Part shown: positions 54,719 through 63,518 of the stretch, piece by piece
How positions within the stretch are numbered: the first letter of the stretch is position 1
Layout: every line of letters begins with the position of its first letter
Assembly (NCBI RefSeq): GCF_001456935.1
Contig: NZ_KQ758491.1
Coordinates: forward strand, 2,219 to 66,218
Direction of reading: 5' to 3'
Source: [Bacillus] enclensis
GTDB taxonomy: Bacteria > Bacillota > Bacilli > Bacillales > Bacillaceae_B
Length of the DNA stretch: 64,000 nucleotides
The notes under the pieces: generated by a model
Told to the model about the DNA's origin: nothing
The model's input: the letters and a program-made list of their open reading frames with translations, nothing else
The model's database searches: none
Translations under genes and position numbers: made by a program

Positions 54719-55030
54719 TTGGGGGGATTGGATTGGGGGAAGGGGTGTGCGAAGGGAACTGGCGTTAGGACTGGGGTTCCGAGTTTTGACCAGAAGCCCG
54801 GGGTGGCATTTGGACCAGGTTTTTCTGTTCAACCAGATGTACGGGGCACGCACTTGGCGGGTAAAAACGATGATTGTCTGTTTTGGCTGGGTTGGCGCTG
54901 GGTTGGAGATGGTGATTTTGATTGGAGTGGTGTAGAGGGATGGGGGATTGGAAAATGGTTTTGACAAATTGGGGTTTTGGGGTTTGTGATGGGTGTAGTG
55001 GCGTGCGTGGGGTGAAGAAAATTCGACAAG

Positions 55031-55150
55031 ATGCACGTATTTTTGAAAAGTGGAATGTATTTTTAAAAAAGGGAATGTAAATCTGAAATCTTGCATGAAA
55101 ATCTCAAAACCTGCACGGTAATCTCTGAAAGTGGAATGAAAAACTAAAAT
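55031..55150. repeat. tandem array, 20-bp period (GGAATG type)
   Basis: Units begin at 55031, 55051, 55071, 55091, 55111 and 55132, with cores TGGAATGTAT, GGGAATGTAA, TTGCATGAAA and CTGCACGGTA. The plus strand to its left (54715-55015) is strongly G/T-rich. The 54668-55232 gap holds the cshA terminator, this G/T-rich stretch and the array; no gene is convincing. Confidence 0.8.
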
Positions 55151-55232
55151 GGTATCTATTGTAGCAATCCAAAAGAGGAATTTCGCAATTTAAAAAGAAG
55201 TAATTATAGATAAATATTGAAGGAGTGATCAA

Positions 55233-56201
55233 TTGTTTGCAAAAGAGAGGAAAATACCAATAAGAATTGAACAAAATGAAGCATTAATAAGAAATTTAAA
55301 CCGCCACCATTCGAAGATTCCCCTCATTGAACAGGATTTAAAGAGAAGAAACGCCGGCTATAACGGAGAAAAATCGATTGACTACCACTTAAGTTTTCTT
55401 GATAGCCAAAAGTATATGATTTTCAACGATTTAAAGCTCCCGTTGACTCCCTACCACTTTCAAATAGATTCGCTGCTTTTCACCCCTTTCTACACTTTGA
55501 TCCTAGAAATTAAAAACATTTCCGGAACGTTGACGATCGACTCGGAATTTAATCAATTAACAAGGAATTTTAATGGGATCGAAACAGGCTTTTCCGATCC
55601 CATAACACAAGCCAATCGCCAAAGACTTTTTCTTCAACGTTTTTTCTACGAACATAATTTGGTGCTTCCGCCAATCAAATACCTTGTTGTGATCAGTAAT
55701 CCATCTACGATACTAAAAATGGCCCCGGGTCAAAAGCTTTATACCCCCTATAATAAAATCATCCATGCCCAGAATTTAATCAGTGAAATCAGTAAATTAA
55801 ATTCTTCTTATAACGAAATGGCTGCGACAAAAAAGGATCTTAGAAAAATAAAAAGGGTGCTTCTCGCCCAACATGATACGAGCATGACAAGTGTGCTAAA
55901 AACATTTGGGATTGAAGAACATGAAATTATCAACGGAGTCAAATGTGAATATTGTGCTTCCATCATGACTCGGAAGTTTGGCTGCTGGCACTGTCCCCAA
56001 TGCAACCTCTCCTCTAAAACAGCTCATGAGCGGGCAATGGAAGATTATTTCCTTCTGTTTAAACCATTTATCACAAACAGAGAACTAAGGACCTTCTTAG
56101 ATATTCCGTCGCCAAGAACAGCTCATCTTCTATTAAACTCTTCCAACCTAAAAATCCAAGGCACAGGAAAAAGCACAACCTACCACAAAGAATTTTCATA
56201 A
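55233..56201 (+). CDS. NERD-domain (nuclease-related) protein with a zinc ribbon
   Basis: The 322-residue protein has a NERD domain at about 42-150, with GEKSIDYHL, FQIDSLLF (Asp79) and LEIKN (Glu92, Lys94), the pattern of the nuclease-like fold. A Cys4/5 cluster follows at 238-257 (CEYC ... CWHCPQC), likely zinc-binding, and a C-terminal helical part comes after. Activity is not proven for most NERD proteins. AAGGAGTGAT precedes a TTG start. It is isolated: a 20-bp array lies upstream, and a MITE-like element has inserted exactly at its stop codon. It is more A/T-rich than its neighbours. Confidence 0.82.
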   Translation: MFAKERKIPIRIEQNEALIRNLNRHHSKIPLIEQDLKRRNAGYNGEKSIDYHLSFLDSQKYMIFNDLKLPLTPYHFQIDSLLFTPFYTLILEIKNISGTLTIDSEFNQLTRNFNGIETGFSDPITQANRQRLFLQRFFYEHNLVLPPIKYLVVISNPSTILKMAPGQKLYTPYNKIIHAQNLISEISKLNSSYNEMAATKKDLRKIKRVLLAQHDTSMTSVLKTFGIEEHEIINGVKCEYCASIMTRKFGCWHCPQCNLSSKTAHERAMEDYFLLFKPFITNRELRTFLDIPSPRTAHLLLNSSNLKIQGTGKSTTYHKEFS

Positions 56202-56202
56202 A

Positions 56203-56375
56203 GGCTGCTTATTAAAAGATTGTTGCTTTTCGTCAATTGGCTTCTAGCCTAAAAATAGCTTCTGGACGTGCTCTTTTTGAATACTAGTCCAAACTAAAAA
56301 GGGGCGGACAAGCCGAAAATACCCAAGTTTCGGTATTTTCTAATATCCAAAGCAACAAAATATGCAAAAAGAGCC
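56203..56375. mobile_element. MITE-like element family A, copy A4, at the NERD stop codon
   Basis: The 173-bp element with ends GGCTGCTTAT and AAAAAGAGCC is flanked by TTCATAAA (56195-56202) and TTCATAAT (56376-56383), a duplication matching at 7 of 8 bases. The left copy contains the TAA stop of the NERD gene. Confidence 0.85.
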
Positions 56376-56441
56376 TTCATAATAAACATGAATCACGATC
56401 GCCACGCACATACTACCACTAAAAAAGGAGATCCGCCCACC

Positions 56442-57404
56442 ATGACCCTCATCCGACTCGGCTATGTTGCCATGAGCATGAATCTTCAGAACGCTTCGCC
56501 GTCACAGACGATGACATATAAGCAGTTTTCTTCGCTAAAAGACCGGGAAGCGGCGATTGCGAAGCTTGAGAGGATTGCCCGTTCGAATTTGGAGAATTGT
56601 CTGCGCCTGTTGAAGCATAATGTTCTTCATGAGATTCATTTTTTCCGTTTCAGCTCGAAGCTGATTCCGCTTGCGAACCACCCTGATCTGAAGGGGTGGG
56701 ATTTTATCTCGCCGTTAAAGCCGGAACTGAACAAAATAAAAGAGTATTTGGAGGAGCATCCGATGCGGGTGGGATTTCACCCGGATCATTTTGTCCTGCT
56801 GAATACGAGTGATACTGATGTACTCAAGAATACGTTTCAGACATTGAAGATGCACCGGGATCTGCTCAGGGGAATGGGTGTCGATCCGGTGCACCGCTGT
56901 GTGCTGCATGTGGGAGGGGCGTATGATGATAAGGAAAAGGCACTTGAACAGTTCATCCATAATTGGGGGCTGACGCCTGCTTCCCTGCAGGAAATGATCA
57001 TCCTTGAAAATGACGATACCGTGTTCAGTGCTGCGGATGCCCTCTATTTGTGTGAGAAGCTCGGTGTTCCGCAGGTGTTCGATTATCATCATCACCTAGC
57101 CCATCATGAGCGGGATTGGCAGGAAGATTGGGAACGGATCGTCTCCTCGTGGAGCCAGTCGCCGCTTCCTGTCAAAATGCATATATCGAGTCCCCGCTCT
57201 CAAAACGAGTATAAAGCCCATGCCGATTTTATCGAACCGGAAATGTTCATGGAATTCCTCCAGGGAATCAAGGGCACGGTCGATCAAGTGGACTGTATGA
57301 TTGAAGCGAAGAAAAAGGATGATGCCCTTTTCCGGCTGGCGGAGGAACTGAAAGGTGAAAAAGGTTTGGACTGGGTGGACGAAACCTCTTTTGAAATCAC
57401 TTAA
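56442..57404 (+). CDS. uvsE: UV damage endonuclease UvsE (UVDE)
   Basis: UVDE nicks DNA 5' of UV photoproducts in an alternative excision repair pathway important for spores. It is a metal-dependent TIM-barrel of 320 residues. Features include LGYVAMSMNLQNASPSQTMT at the start, FFRFSSKLIPLANH, MRVGFHPDHFVLLN, HVGGAYDDKE, ENDDTVF and VFDYHHHLAHH. I use the ATG at 56442 after AAAGGAGAT; an ATG at 56388 overlaps the repeat flank. Confidence 0.93.
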   Translation: MTLIRLGYVAMSMNLQNASPSQTMTYKQFSSLKDREAAIAKLERIARSNLENCLRLLKHNVLHEIHFFRFSSKLIPLANHPDLKGWDFISPLKPELNKIKEYLEEHPMRVGFHPDHFVLLNTSDTDVLKNTFQTLKMHRDLLRGMGVDPVHRCVLHVGGAYDDKEKALEQFIHNWGLTPASLQEMIILENDDTVFSAADALYLCEKLGVPQVFDYHHHLAHHERDWQEDWERIVSSWSQSPLPVKMHISSPRSQNEYKAHADFIEPEMFMEFLQGIKGTVDQVDCMIEAKKKDDALFRLAEELKGEKGLDWVDETSFEIT

Positions 57405-57490
57405 CGACAATACCCATCTTTATCATAGCTGGAATGCTGCAGGCATTTTTAACAGCTGCAGCATCCAACCGAACTTTTCCACCCGCGCGG

Positions 57491-57516
57491 CGAAACCAAT
57501 CCTATCCTCAAACGTA
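57491..57516 (+). promoter_or_regulatory. candidate SigW-type promoter of ydbST
   Basis: CGAAAC (57491-57496), exactly 16 bp, CGTA (57513-57516): one mismatch to TGAAAC-N16-CGTA. In B. subtilis ydbST belongs to the SigW regulon, which supports it. Confidence 0.6.
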
Positions 57517-57567
57517 AATATACTGTAAGATTTATACATAAAGAGAGACATGAAGGAGGAAGCGGGT

Positions 57568-58047
57568 ATGAGAGGAGAGCCTCAGAAACGGATATCACCG
57601 AAGGCTTTGAAGGTTTGGAAGCTGCATGGTGTGATCCAGTCAGCGGTGCTGGCGCTTGCGGTGGCAGGTGTAGCGGTGATGACCTGGTTTTTTGAGTGGC
57701 CGCTATGGATCGCGGCTGCGGCTGTCGGGGTCTTGCTATTATTTATCTATTTGATGATCTTTTTTCTTCCGACGATGAGATGGAAGCGATGGAGATATGA
57801 AGTGAGGGAGCAGGAAATCGAGCTTCAAAGGGGATTTATTTTTGTGAAGCGCACGCTGGTGCCGATGGTCAGGGTGCAGCATGTCGATACGGTCCAGGGG
57901 CCGCTTTTGAAGAGGTATCATTTATCCACGATCACGATTTCGACTGCGGCGACCGTGCACGAAATTCCGGCACTGGATACGGGGGAAGCGGATGAATTGA
58001 GGCATTCCATCTCTATGCTTGCAAGGGTGGCGGAAGAAGATGTCTGA
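57568..58047 (+). CDS. ydbS: bacterial PH domain membrane protein YdbS
   Basis: The 159-residue protein has two membrane helices (about 22-65) and one bPH_2 domain with the repeat YEVREQEIELQRGFIFVKRTLVPMVRVQHVDTVQGP-type core. In B. subtilis YdbS and YdbT are made together under SigW and help against certain antimicrobial compounds. I use the ATG at 57568 after AAGGAGGAAG; an ATG at 57550 overlaps that site. It overlaps ydbT by 8 bp. Confidence 0.88.
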   Translation: MRGEPQKRISPKALKVWKLHGVIQSAVLALAVAGVAVMTWFFEWPLWIAAAAVGVLLLFIYLMIFFLPTMRWKRWRYEVREQEIELQRGFIFVKRTLVPMVRVQHVDTVQGPLLKRYHLSTITISTAATVHEIPALDTGEADELRHSISMLARVAEEDV

Positions 58048-59500
58048 ATATAAACGTCTGCATCCGGTCTCTGCAGTCGCGAATTTTTTGAAGCAATTAA
58101 AAGAATTGGTCATCCCGTTTGTCCTGTTGTTTGTACTGAACAGCAGGGGGGAGAAGAGCGGATTTTGGGATTATATGCCCCTGATTTCGATGGGGGTTGT
58201 CCTCGTGGTTGTACTTGTGGCCGGTGTGATCAAGTGGCTCAGGTTCACTTACCGCCTGGAAGAGGGAGAGCTCCGGATCGAATACGGTCTTTTTGTAAAA
58301 AAGAAACGTTATATCCCGTTTGACCGAATACAAAGCCTTAATTTTTCGGAAGGGATCATCCACCGTCCGTTTGGATTGGTGAAGGTCAAGGTGGAAACGG
58401 CCGGTTCGTCCAATCCCCGTGAGTCGGAAGCAGAGCTGACGGCGATCATGAAAGAGGAAGCATTGGAGCTGGAGAGGATCATTTACCGTGAGAAGAAGGG
58501 TCAGGCAGTAGAAGAGGGTGAAGTGCCTGCGGCTCATGAAGAAGAAATGCTTAAGGAAGAGAAACACGTCTTCAAAATGAGTGCCAGGGATATCTGGGTG
58601 CTCGCCGCGACTTCCGGGGGTGTCGGCGTCATCCTTTCCGGTGTTGGTGTCTTCCTGTCTCAGTTTTCGGACTTGATTCCGTATGAAGCGGTATTTGATG
58701 AAGTGATGGTGTTTGTGAAAAGCGGCTTGGTGTTCATTGCTGTCCTGGTGTTTATCGTCCTTCTTATCGCCTGGATCATTTCGGTGGGTTGGACGTTTGT
58801 GGTGTACGGTGATTTTAAAATCAGGCTGACAGAGGAGAATATCGTCATTACCAGGGGGCTGCTTGAGAAAAAGCAGGTAACCGTTCCGCTGAATCGTGTC
58901 CAGGGGGTTCGGATTGTCGAGAACCCGGTGCGCCAGCTGCTCGGCTACTGTACGGTCGTGATCGAAAATGCCGGCGGTTCCGTGCTTGAAAAAGACAGCT
59001 CGACAATCAAGTTGTTTCCGGTTGTGAAGAAAAAGAGAGTTCCGGATTTACTTCAAACCATATTTCCCGACTACGAACTGACGGATGAGTTCAAGCGGCT
59101 GCCGAAGCGTGCGGTCAGAAAGTATATATTCAGGGCATCGTTCTGGCTGATCGTACCGGTTGTGGTCCTGGCGGTCATGTTTTGGCCGCTTGGACTCTCA
59201 AGTCTCCTGCTGATCATCCCGTTCGGCCTGCTTGGGTTCTTCCAGCACCGTGCCGGGGGATGGGGGATCACCGGGAATCAGCTGGTGCTCCGGTATCGCG
59301 GGATTCTGAAGCATACAGCATACATGAAGAAAAGCAGGATTCAAGCCCTTGATTCCAGGCAGACCTGGTTTCAAGGGAGAAGGGATTTAAGCAGCATTTC
59401 CACGACGCTGAAATCCGGGCAGACAGGTTACTCAAGCAGAGTGGATGATCTTGAGCTTGAAGATGCAGCCAGGATTTATCACTGGTTTTCACATGAATAA
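58040..59500 (+). CDS. ydbT: bacterial PH domain membrane protein YdbT
   Basis: The 486-residue protein has three bPH_2 domains. Each has the pattern of a -x-E-x-x-I/V-x-x-RGLL/YGLF strand followed by the IPFDRIQSL, VPLNRVQGV or KKSRIQALDS segment. Pairs of membrane helices lie between the domains (near 25-60, 190-255 and 370-410). The start at 58040 follows GGCGGAAG and overlaps the end of ydbS, so translation is probably coupled. A shared terminator follows. Confidence 0.9.
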   Translation: MSEYKRLHPVSAVANFLKQLKELVIPFVLLFVLNSRGEKSGFWDYMPLISMGVVLVVVLVAGVIKWLRFTYRLEEGELRIEYGLFVKKKRYIPFDRIQSLNFSEGIIHRPFGLVKVKVETAGSSNPRESEAELTAIMKEEALELERIIYREKKGQAVEEGEVPAAHEEEMLKEEKHVFKMSARDIWVLAATSGGVGVILSGVGVFLSQFSDLIPYEAVFDEVMVFVKSGLVFIAVLVFIVLLIAWIISVGWTFVVYGDFKIRLTEENIVITRGLLEKKQVTVPLNRVQGVRIVENPVRQLLGYCTVVIENAGGSVLEKDSSTIKLFPVVKKKRVPDLLQTIFPDYELTDEFKRLPKRAVRKYIFRASFWLIVPVVVLAVMFWPLGLSSLLLIIPFGLLGFFQHRAGGWGITGNQLVLRYRGILKHTAYMKKSRIQALDSRQTWFQGRRDLSSISTTLKSGQTGYSSRVDDLELEDAARIYHWFSHE

Positions 59501-59501
59501 A

Positions 59502-59541
59502 GAAAAAGGTGACCCGTCGGACGTATGGGTCACCTTTTTCA
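59502..59541. terminator. bidirectional terminator
   Basis: AAAAAGGTGACCC pairs with GGGTCACCTTTTT between convergent genes. Confidence 0.88.
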
Positions 59542-59549
59542 TATGACGT

Positions 59550-60134
59550 TTATTTTTTTCCAGAGATCCAGCCGATGATGAATCCGCCGAGCAGTCCGAA
59601 GATATGCGCGGTGATATTGATGCCGGATTGCATGAATGTCATCACCACCCCGATGACCACGATCGGGAGGATGACTTGCCGGCTCTCGCGGGTGATGAAT
59701 GCTTTTTTCAGCAGGATCATGGCGATGTAGAAGCCGAACAGTCCGAAGATTGCGCCGGAGGCACCGACATGGCTGTAGGTTAGGGGCTTGATTAAATAGG
59801 TAATAATATTTGCAAAGACCCCGCTCGCCAGGTAAAGCAGGATGAACCTCATCTTGCCCAGATATTTCTCAAGCGGCGGGCCGAATAAGACGAGTGAAAA
59901 TGAGTTGAAAAGAAGATGCGCGAATCCAAGATGCACAAAGATCGGCGTAACGAGCCGCCACCACTCGCCTTCCTTGATGAAGAGATTCACTCCGGCAAGC
60001 TGTTCATACACCCAGCGCTGCGGGAATATCGGGAGGGAGCTCACCAAATAAAGAACAATATGAATGAACACAATCAGTGAGATGATCGGATATAACCGCA
60101 GGAATTGCGGGAAGCTTTCCGTTCTGACAAACAT
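59550..60134 (-). CDS. rhomboid-family intramembrane serine protease (YdcA-like)
   Basis: The 194-residue protein has six membrane helices. The catalytic Ser is in GASGAIFG (Ser126) and the catalytic His in ITAHIFGLLGG (His177); WWRLVTPIFVHLGFAHLLFN supplies the loop-1 and HxxxN-like features. It should be an active intramembrane protease of unknown substrate. AGGAGGATA precedes the ATG. It diverges from acpS, as ydcA does in B. subtilis. Confidence 0.92.
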   Translation of the reverse strand: MFVRTESFPQFLRLYPIISLIVFIHIVLYLVSSLPIFPQRWVYEQLAGVNLFIKEGEWWRLVTPIFVHLGFAHLLFNSFSLVLFGPPLEKYLGKMRFILLYLASGVFANIITYLIKPLTYSHVGASGAIFGLFGFYIAMILLKKAFITRESRQVILPIVVIGVVMTFMQSGINITAHIFGLLGGFIIGWISGKK

Positions 60135-60232
60135 AGTGTATCCTCCTAAATAGAATAGTGCCGTTCATTACATGGGTTCATTATACTATAAACTATATGA
60201 ATAACAGGACAAGAGTAGAAGGAGATCTGCAT

Positions 60233-60583
60233 ATGATTACAGGGATCGGGTTGGACATTATTGAAATAGAACGTATACAGCAGCTGGCCGGCAGGCAGCC
60301 GAAGTTGATCAAGAGGATTCTGACTGAATATGAGCAGGATCAGCTGTCAGCTCTTTCTGGTTCGCGTTCCATCGAGTTCCTTGCCGGCAGGTTCGCGGCG
60401 AAGGAGGCTTTCGCGAAAGCAAACGGGACGGGAATCGGGCAATGCCTTTCTTTTCAGGATATCGAAATAAGCAAGGATGCGAACGGCAAGCCGTTTTTTT
60501 CAAAGCCCCAGGGAGTGAATGCCCATTTGTCGATCACCCACAGCAGGGACTTCGCCGCAGCCCAGGTCGTGATTGAAAAATAA
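60233..60583 (+). CDS. acpS: holo-[acyl-carrier-protein] synthase AcpS
   Basis: AcpS transfers 4'-phosphopantetheine from CoA to acyl carrier protein, activating fatty acid synthesis. It has 116 residues, with Asp8 in GIGLDIIEIERI and Glu58 in FAAKEAFAKA (magnesium ligands), and LSITHSRDFAAAQVV at the end. GAAGGAGAT precedes the ATG at 60233. An upstream in-frame ATG has no site. Confidence 0.95.
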   Translation: MITGIGLDIIEIERIQQLAGRQPKLIKRILTEYEQDQLSALSGSRSIEFLAGRFAAKEAFAKANGTGIGQCLSFQDIEISKDANGKPFFSKPQGVNAHLSITHSRDFAAAQVVIEK

Positions 60584-60786
60584 AAAAGGCGGCTTGTCAT
60601 CTTCGCTAGCATATTCCCCGGGGTTGTCTCATATATTCAGTAGTGCAATAGGAGAGACAAGGCTAGGTATAACTGTCGGTGCACCCGATTGTAAGAGAGA
60701 CAAAGATAAAGAACGTCTTTTTCTTATACCGTCTAGCTTTCCCCTCTCTCAATTACGTATATCTTGAGACAAAAGGGGCTGAAAAA

Positions 60787-61800
60787 ATGAAGAAAAAGCT
60801 AGTTGTACTAGTGATGGCCATGCTTGCAATACTTATGCTGGCCGCCTGCGGGGAGAAATCGAAGGAAGACGTGACGAAGGATCTTAAGTCGAAGGTAGAG
60901 GACATGAAGGGGTACAAAGCGGATGCCAAAATGACGCTTCAGGTCGGCGATGAGCCGCAGACCTATGATGTGGAAGTCTGGCATAATAACCCTAATTACT
61001 ACCGGGTGGCCCTCAAGAATGCCGCAAAGGATCAAAGCCAGATGATTCTCCGGAATGACGAAGGAGTATTTGTCCTGACACCGGCGCTGAATAAGAGCTT
61101 CCGCTTTCAAAGCGAATGGCCGAACAATAGCAGTCAGGCTTATCTGTATGAATCTCTTGTCCAGGATGTACTGGAGGACAAGGAAGCGACCTTTAAAGAA
61201 ACGAAGAGCCACTATGTGTTCACAACGAAAACACGTTATCAGAATAAGCAGATGCTTCCTACCCAGGAGATTGCTTTTAACAAGAAAGATCTTTCACCTG
61301 CAACCGTCAAGGTGATGGATGCGGATCATAATTCCCTTGTGAAAGTGGAATTCTCCAAGATGGATATGAAAGCCGCTTTCGATAAAAAAGATTTTGATAT
61401 GAAGAAGAATATGACGGGCGCCCAGCTTGAAGTTCCGGTTACAGCGGGCGTGGAAGACAAGGAGTTCACTGTCCTCTATCCTATGTCTGAAATCACGGGA
61501 ACTGAATTGGTAGAAGAAAAAGAAGTGGCGACTGAAAACGGGAAACGTGTCGTCCTGACGTATGACGGGGAGAAATCGTTCACGATCATCCAGGAAAAAA
61601 CGACCGTGGTTCCTACCATGACGGTGTCTACATCCCTCAAGGGGGAGCTTGTTGATTTAGGATTCACGGTGGCAGCGATGACCGACACGTCCATCCGATG
61701 GACCAATAACGGCATCGACTACATGCTTGCTTCAAATGACCTGACTCCTTCCGAAATGGTGATGCTTGCACAGTCTGTACAAGGATCAATGGTGAAATAA
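60787..61800 (+). CDS. ydcC: YdcC-like lipoprotein (LolA/GerS-type fold)
   Basis: The 337-residue protein has a signal peptide with lipobox LAAC (Cys21), then an all-beta domain with MTLQVGDEPQTYDVEVWHNNPNYYRV, as in the LolA-like YdcC/GerS family of spore formers. In related species GerS-type lipoproteins assist cortex lysis during germination; in B. subtilis YdcC is linked to sporulation. AAGGGGC precedes the ATG at 60787. Its place between acpS and alr matches B. subtilis. Confidence 0.88.
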   Translation: MKKKLVVLVMAMLAILMLAACGEKSKEDVTKDLKSKVEDMKGYKADAKMTLQVGDEPQTYDVEVWHNNPNYYRVALKNAAKDQSQMILRNDEGVFVLTPALNKSFRFQSEWPNNSSQAYLYESLVQDVLEDKEATFKETKSHYVFTTKTRYQNKQMLPTQEIAFNKKDLSPATVKVMDADHNSLVKVEFSKMDMKAAFDKKDFDMKKNMTGAQLEVPVTAGVEDKEFTVLYPMSEITGTELVEEKEVATENGKRVVLTYDGEKSFTIIQEKTTVVPTMTVSTSLKGELVDLGFTVAAMTDTSIRWTNNGIDYMLASNDLTPSEMVMLAQSVQGSMVK

Positions 61801-61813
61801 TAATCTATTAAAC

Positions 61814-61847
61814 GGGGCGGACCTTGTGGTTTGCCTCTTTTCTTTTT
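61814..61847 (+). terminator. terminator after ydcC
   Basis: GGGGCGGACC pairs with GGTTTGCCTC through several G-T pairs and is followed by TTTTCTTTTT. Confidence 0.65.
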
Positions 61848-61940
61848 AAAAAAGCGGTAAGCCGGCTGCTAATGCCTGTTTACTAAAAGAAGAACCCCAG
61901 GCAATGAGTATTATCAACGTGAATATACTCTAATGGACAT

Positions 61941-62020
61941 ACTGATTGTGCCAATCCCCGAATAATCGTGCCATTATCCTGATAAATGTGCCGATACCCC
62001 ATTTTTATGTGCCGCCTGCG
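61941..62020. repeat. short tandem array, 20-bp period (GTGCC type)
   Basis: GTGCC cores fall at 61948, 61968, 61988 and 62009 in units like GTGCCATTATCCTGATAAAT, clearly the same family as the 436-600 array. A C/A-rich stretch follows (62034-62095). The 61801-62184 gap holds only this and the ydcC terminator. Confidence 0.75.
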
Positions 62021-62184
62021 AAAATCGCCTCTTTAACACACCAGCATCACCCCATCCCTTCCAAGCCCGCACAAAGACCCTTGCCACCCAAAAATTAATT
62101 TGACACAATAAAAGAATAGATGAATAATCGAAGATATTCTTGAATAGACTGACAATGTTTTGTTGATATGAGGAAGTGACCACA

Positions 62185-63354
62185 GTGGAAGCAGAGACGC
62201 AGTTTTTTCGTGATACATGGGCTGAAATCAATCTTGATCATTTAACGGATAATATAAAAAATATCAAACGGCATATCGCATCTGATGAAGTGAAGATGTT
62301 TGCGGTCGTAAAGGCAAACGCTTACGGGCACGGAGATCTCCAGGTTGCAGAGGCTGCCTTGGAAGCAGGGGTGCACGGACTTGCGGTGGCATTCCTGGAT
62401 GAAGCCGTTTCGCTGAGAAAAGGAGGGATTGAAGCCCCCATACTTGTACTGGGCGCATCGCGGGCACAGGATGTGAATCTGGCATCGGATTACAATGTAT
62501 CACTTACGGCCTTTGATCTGGATTGGCTTAAAGAAGCATCGAAACATCTGAAACCGGATGCACGATTGAAGCTGCATATCAAGTGCGATACCGGGATGGG
62601 CAGGATCGGGATCCGTTCTGCAGATGAACTCAAAAAGATCGAGTCGTACATCCATTCCATCAGCCAGTTTGAAATGGAGGGCATCTTCACACACTATGCC
62701 ACCGCCGACGAACTGGATGATGCTTACCTCGAGCGGCAGTTGGGGAAATTCAATGAAATGCTCGCAGTTCTTGATGAACGTCCGGAATATGTACATTCAT
62801 CCAACAGTGCAGCAGTCCTGAGAAAACCGGACACCCATTTCAACGCCGTCCGCGTGGGGATTGCCATGTATGGGCTCACTCCGTCGCAGGAAATGAAAGA
62901 AGTGCTGCCCATCCCTTTAAAAGAGGTTTTCTCCCTTTACTCAAGACTGATTCACACAAAGGAAATCAAAGCAGGGGATAAAATCAGCTACGGTGCAACC
63001 TATGAAGCTTCGGAAAATGAATGGATCGGTACGATTCCTATCGGCTACGCAGATGGATGGATACGTAAGCTGCAGGGGCAGGAGGTCATTGTGGACGGGA
63101 AAAGGTCCCCGATTGTCGGAAGGATCTGTATGGATCAATGCATGATATCGCTGCCGCGCCCCTTGAAAACAGGGGAGAAGGTCACCCTTATCGGAAGGGA
63201 TGGAAATGAAGCGGTCACGATAGATGAGATAGCCGGGAAGCTTGAAACAATCAACTACGAAATCCCCTGCATCATATCTGCGAGAGTACCGCGGATCTAT
63301 ATAAGGGATGGGAAGCCTGTGAAGGTCACTAATAAACTATTATCTTCAGGTTGA
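62185..63354 (+). CDS. alr: alanine racemase
   Basis: Alr interconverts L- and D-alanine, supplying D-Ala for Ddl. The 389-residue fold type III PLP enzyme has the PLP lysine in VVKANAYGHG (Lys43 from the chosen start) and the second catalytic base Tyr in ISYGATYE (about residue 266). C-terminal GRICMDQCMI is also present. I use the GTG at 62185, 8 bp after AGGAAG; the GTG at 62176 overlaps that site. Confidence 0.96.
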   Translation: MEAETQFFRDTWAEINLDHLTDNIKNIKRHIASDEVKMFAVVKANAYGHGDLQVAEAALEAGVHGLAVAFLDEAVSLRKGGIEAPILVLGASRAQDVNLASDYNVSLTAFDLDWLKEASKHLKPDARLKLHIKCDTGMGRIGIRSADELKKIESYIHSISQFEMEGIFTHYATADELDDAYLERQLGKFNEMLAVLDERPEYVHSSNSAAVLRKPDTHFNAVRVGIAMYGLTPSQEMKEVLPIPLKEVFSLYSRLIHTKEIKAGDKISYGATYEASENEWIGTIPIGYADGWIRKLQGQEVIVDGKRSPIVGRICMDQCMISLPRPLKTGEKVTLIGRDGNEAVTIDEIAGKLETINYEIPCIISARVPRIYIRDGKPVKVTNKLLSSG

Positions 63355-63518
63355 TAAATTAAAAATGAAATTCATTCCGATTTAATGAATAATTACTATT
63401 TTATATGGCGGATACTAGAAGAGATTGATAAATTGTCTTTTCATTCCCGTTATTTAATGGTATGATTAGAATGTTATTGAACAGAAACGGTATGTAGTGA
63501 TTGGTGGAGGTGTAGTTT

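Noticed and set aside
54570..54964. Trp/Gly-rich frames after cshA
   Set aside because: They come from the G/T-rich stretch; no start signals and composition unlike a protein gene.
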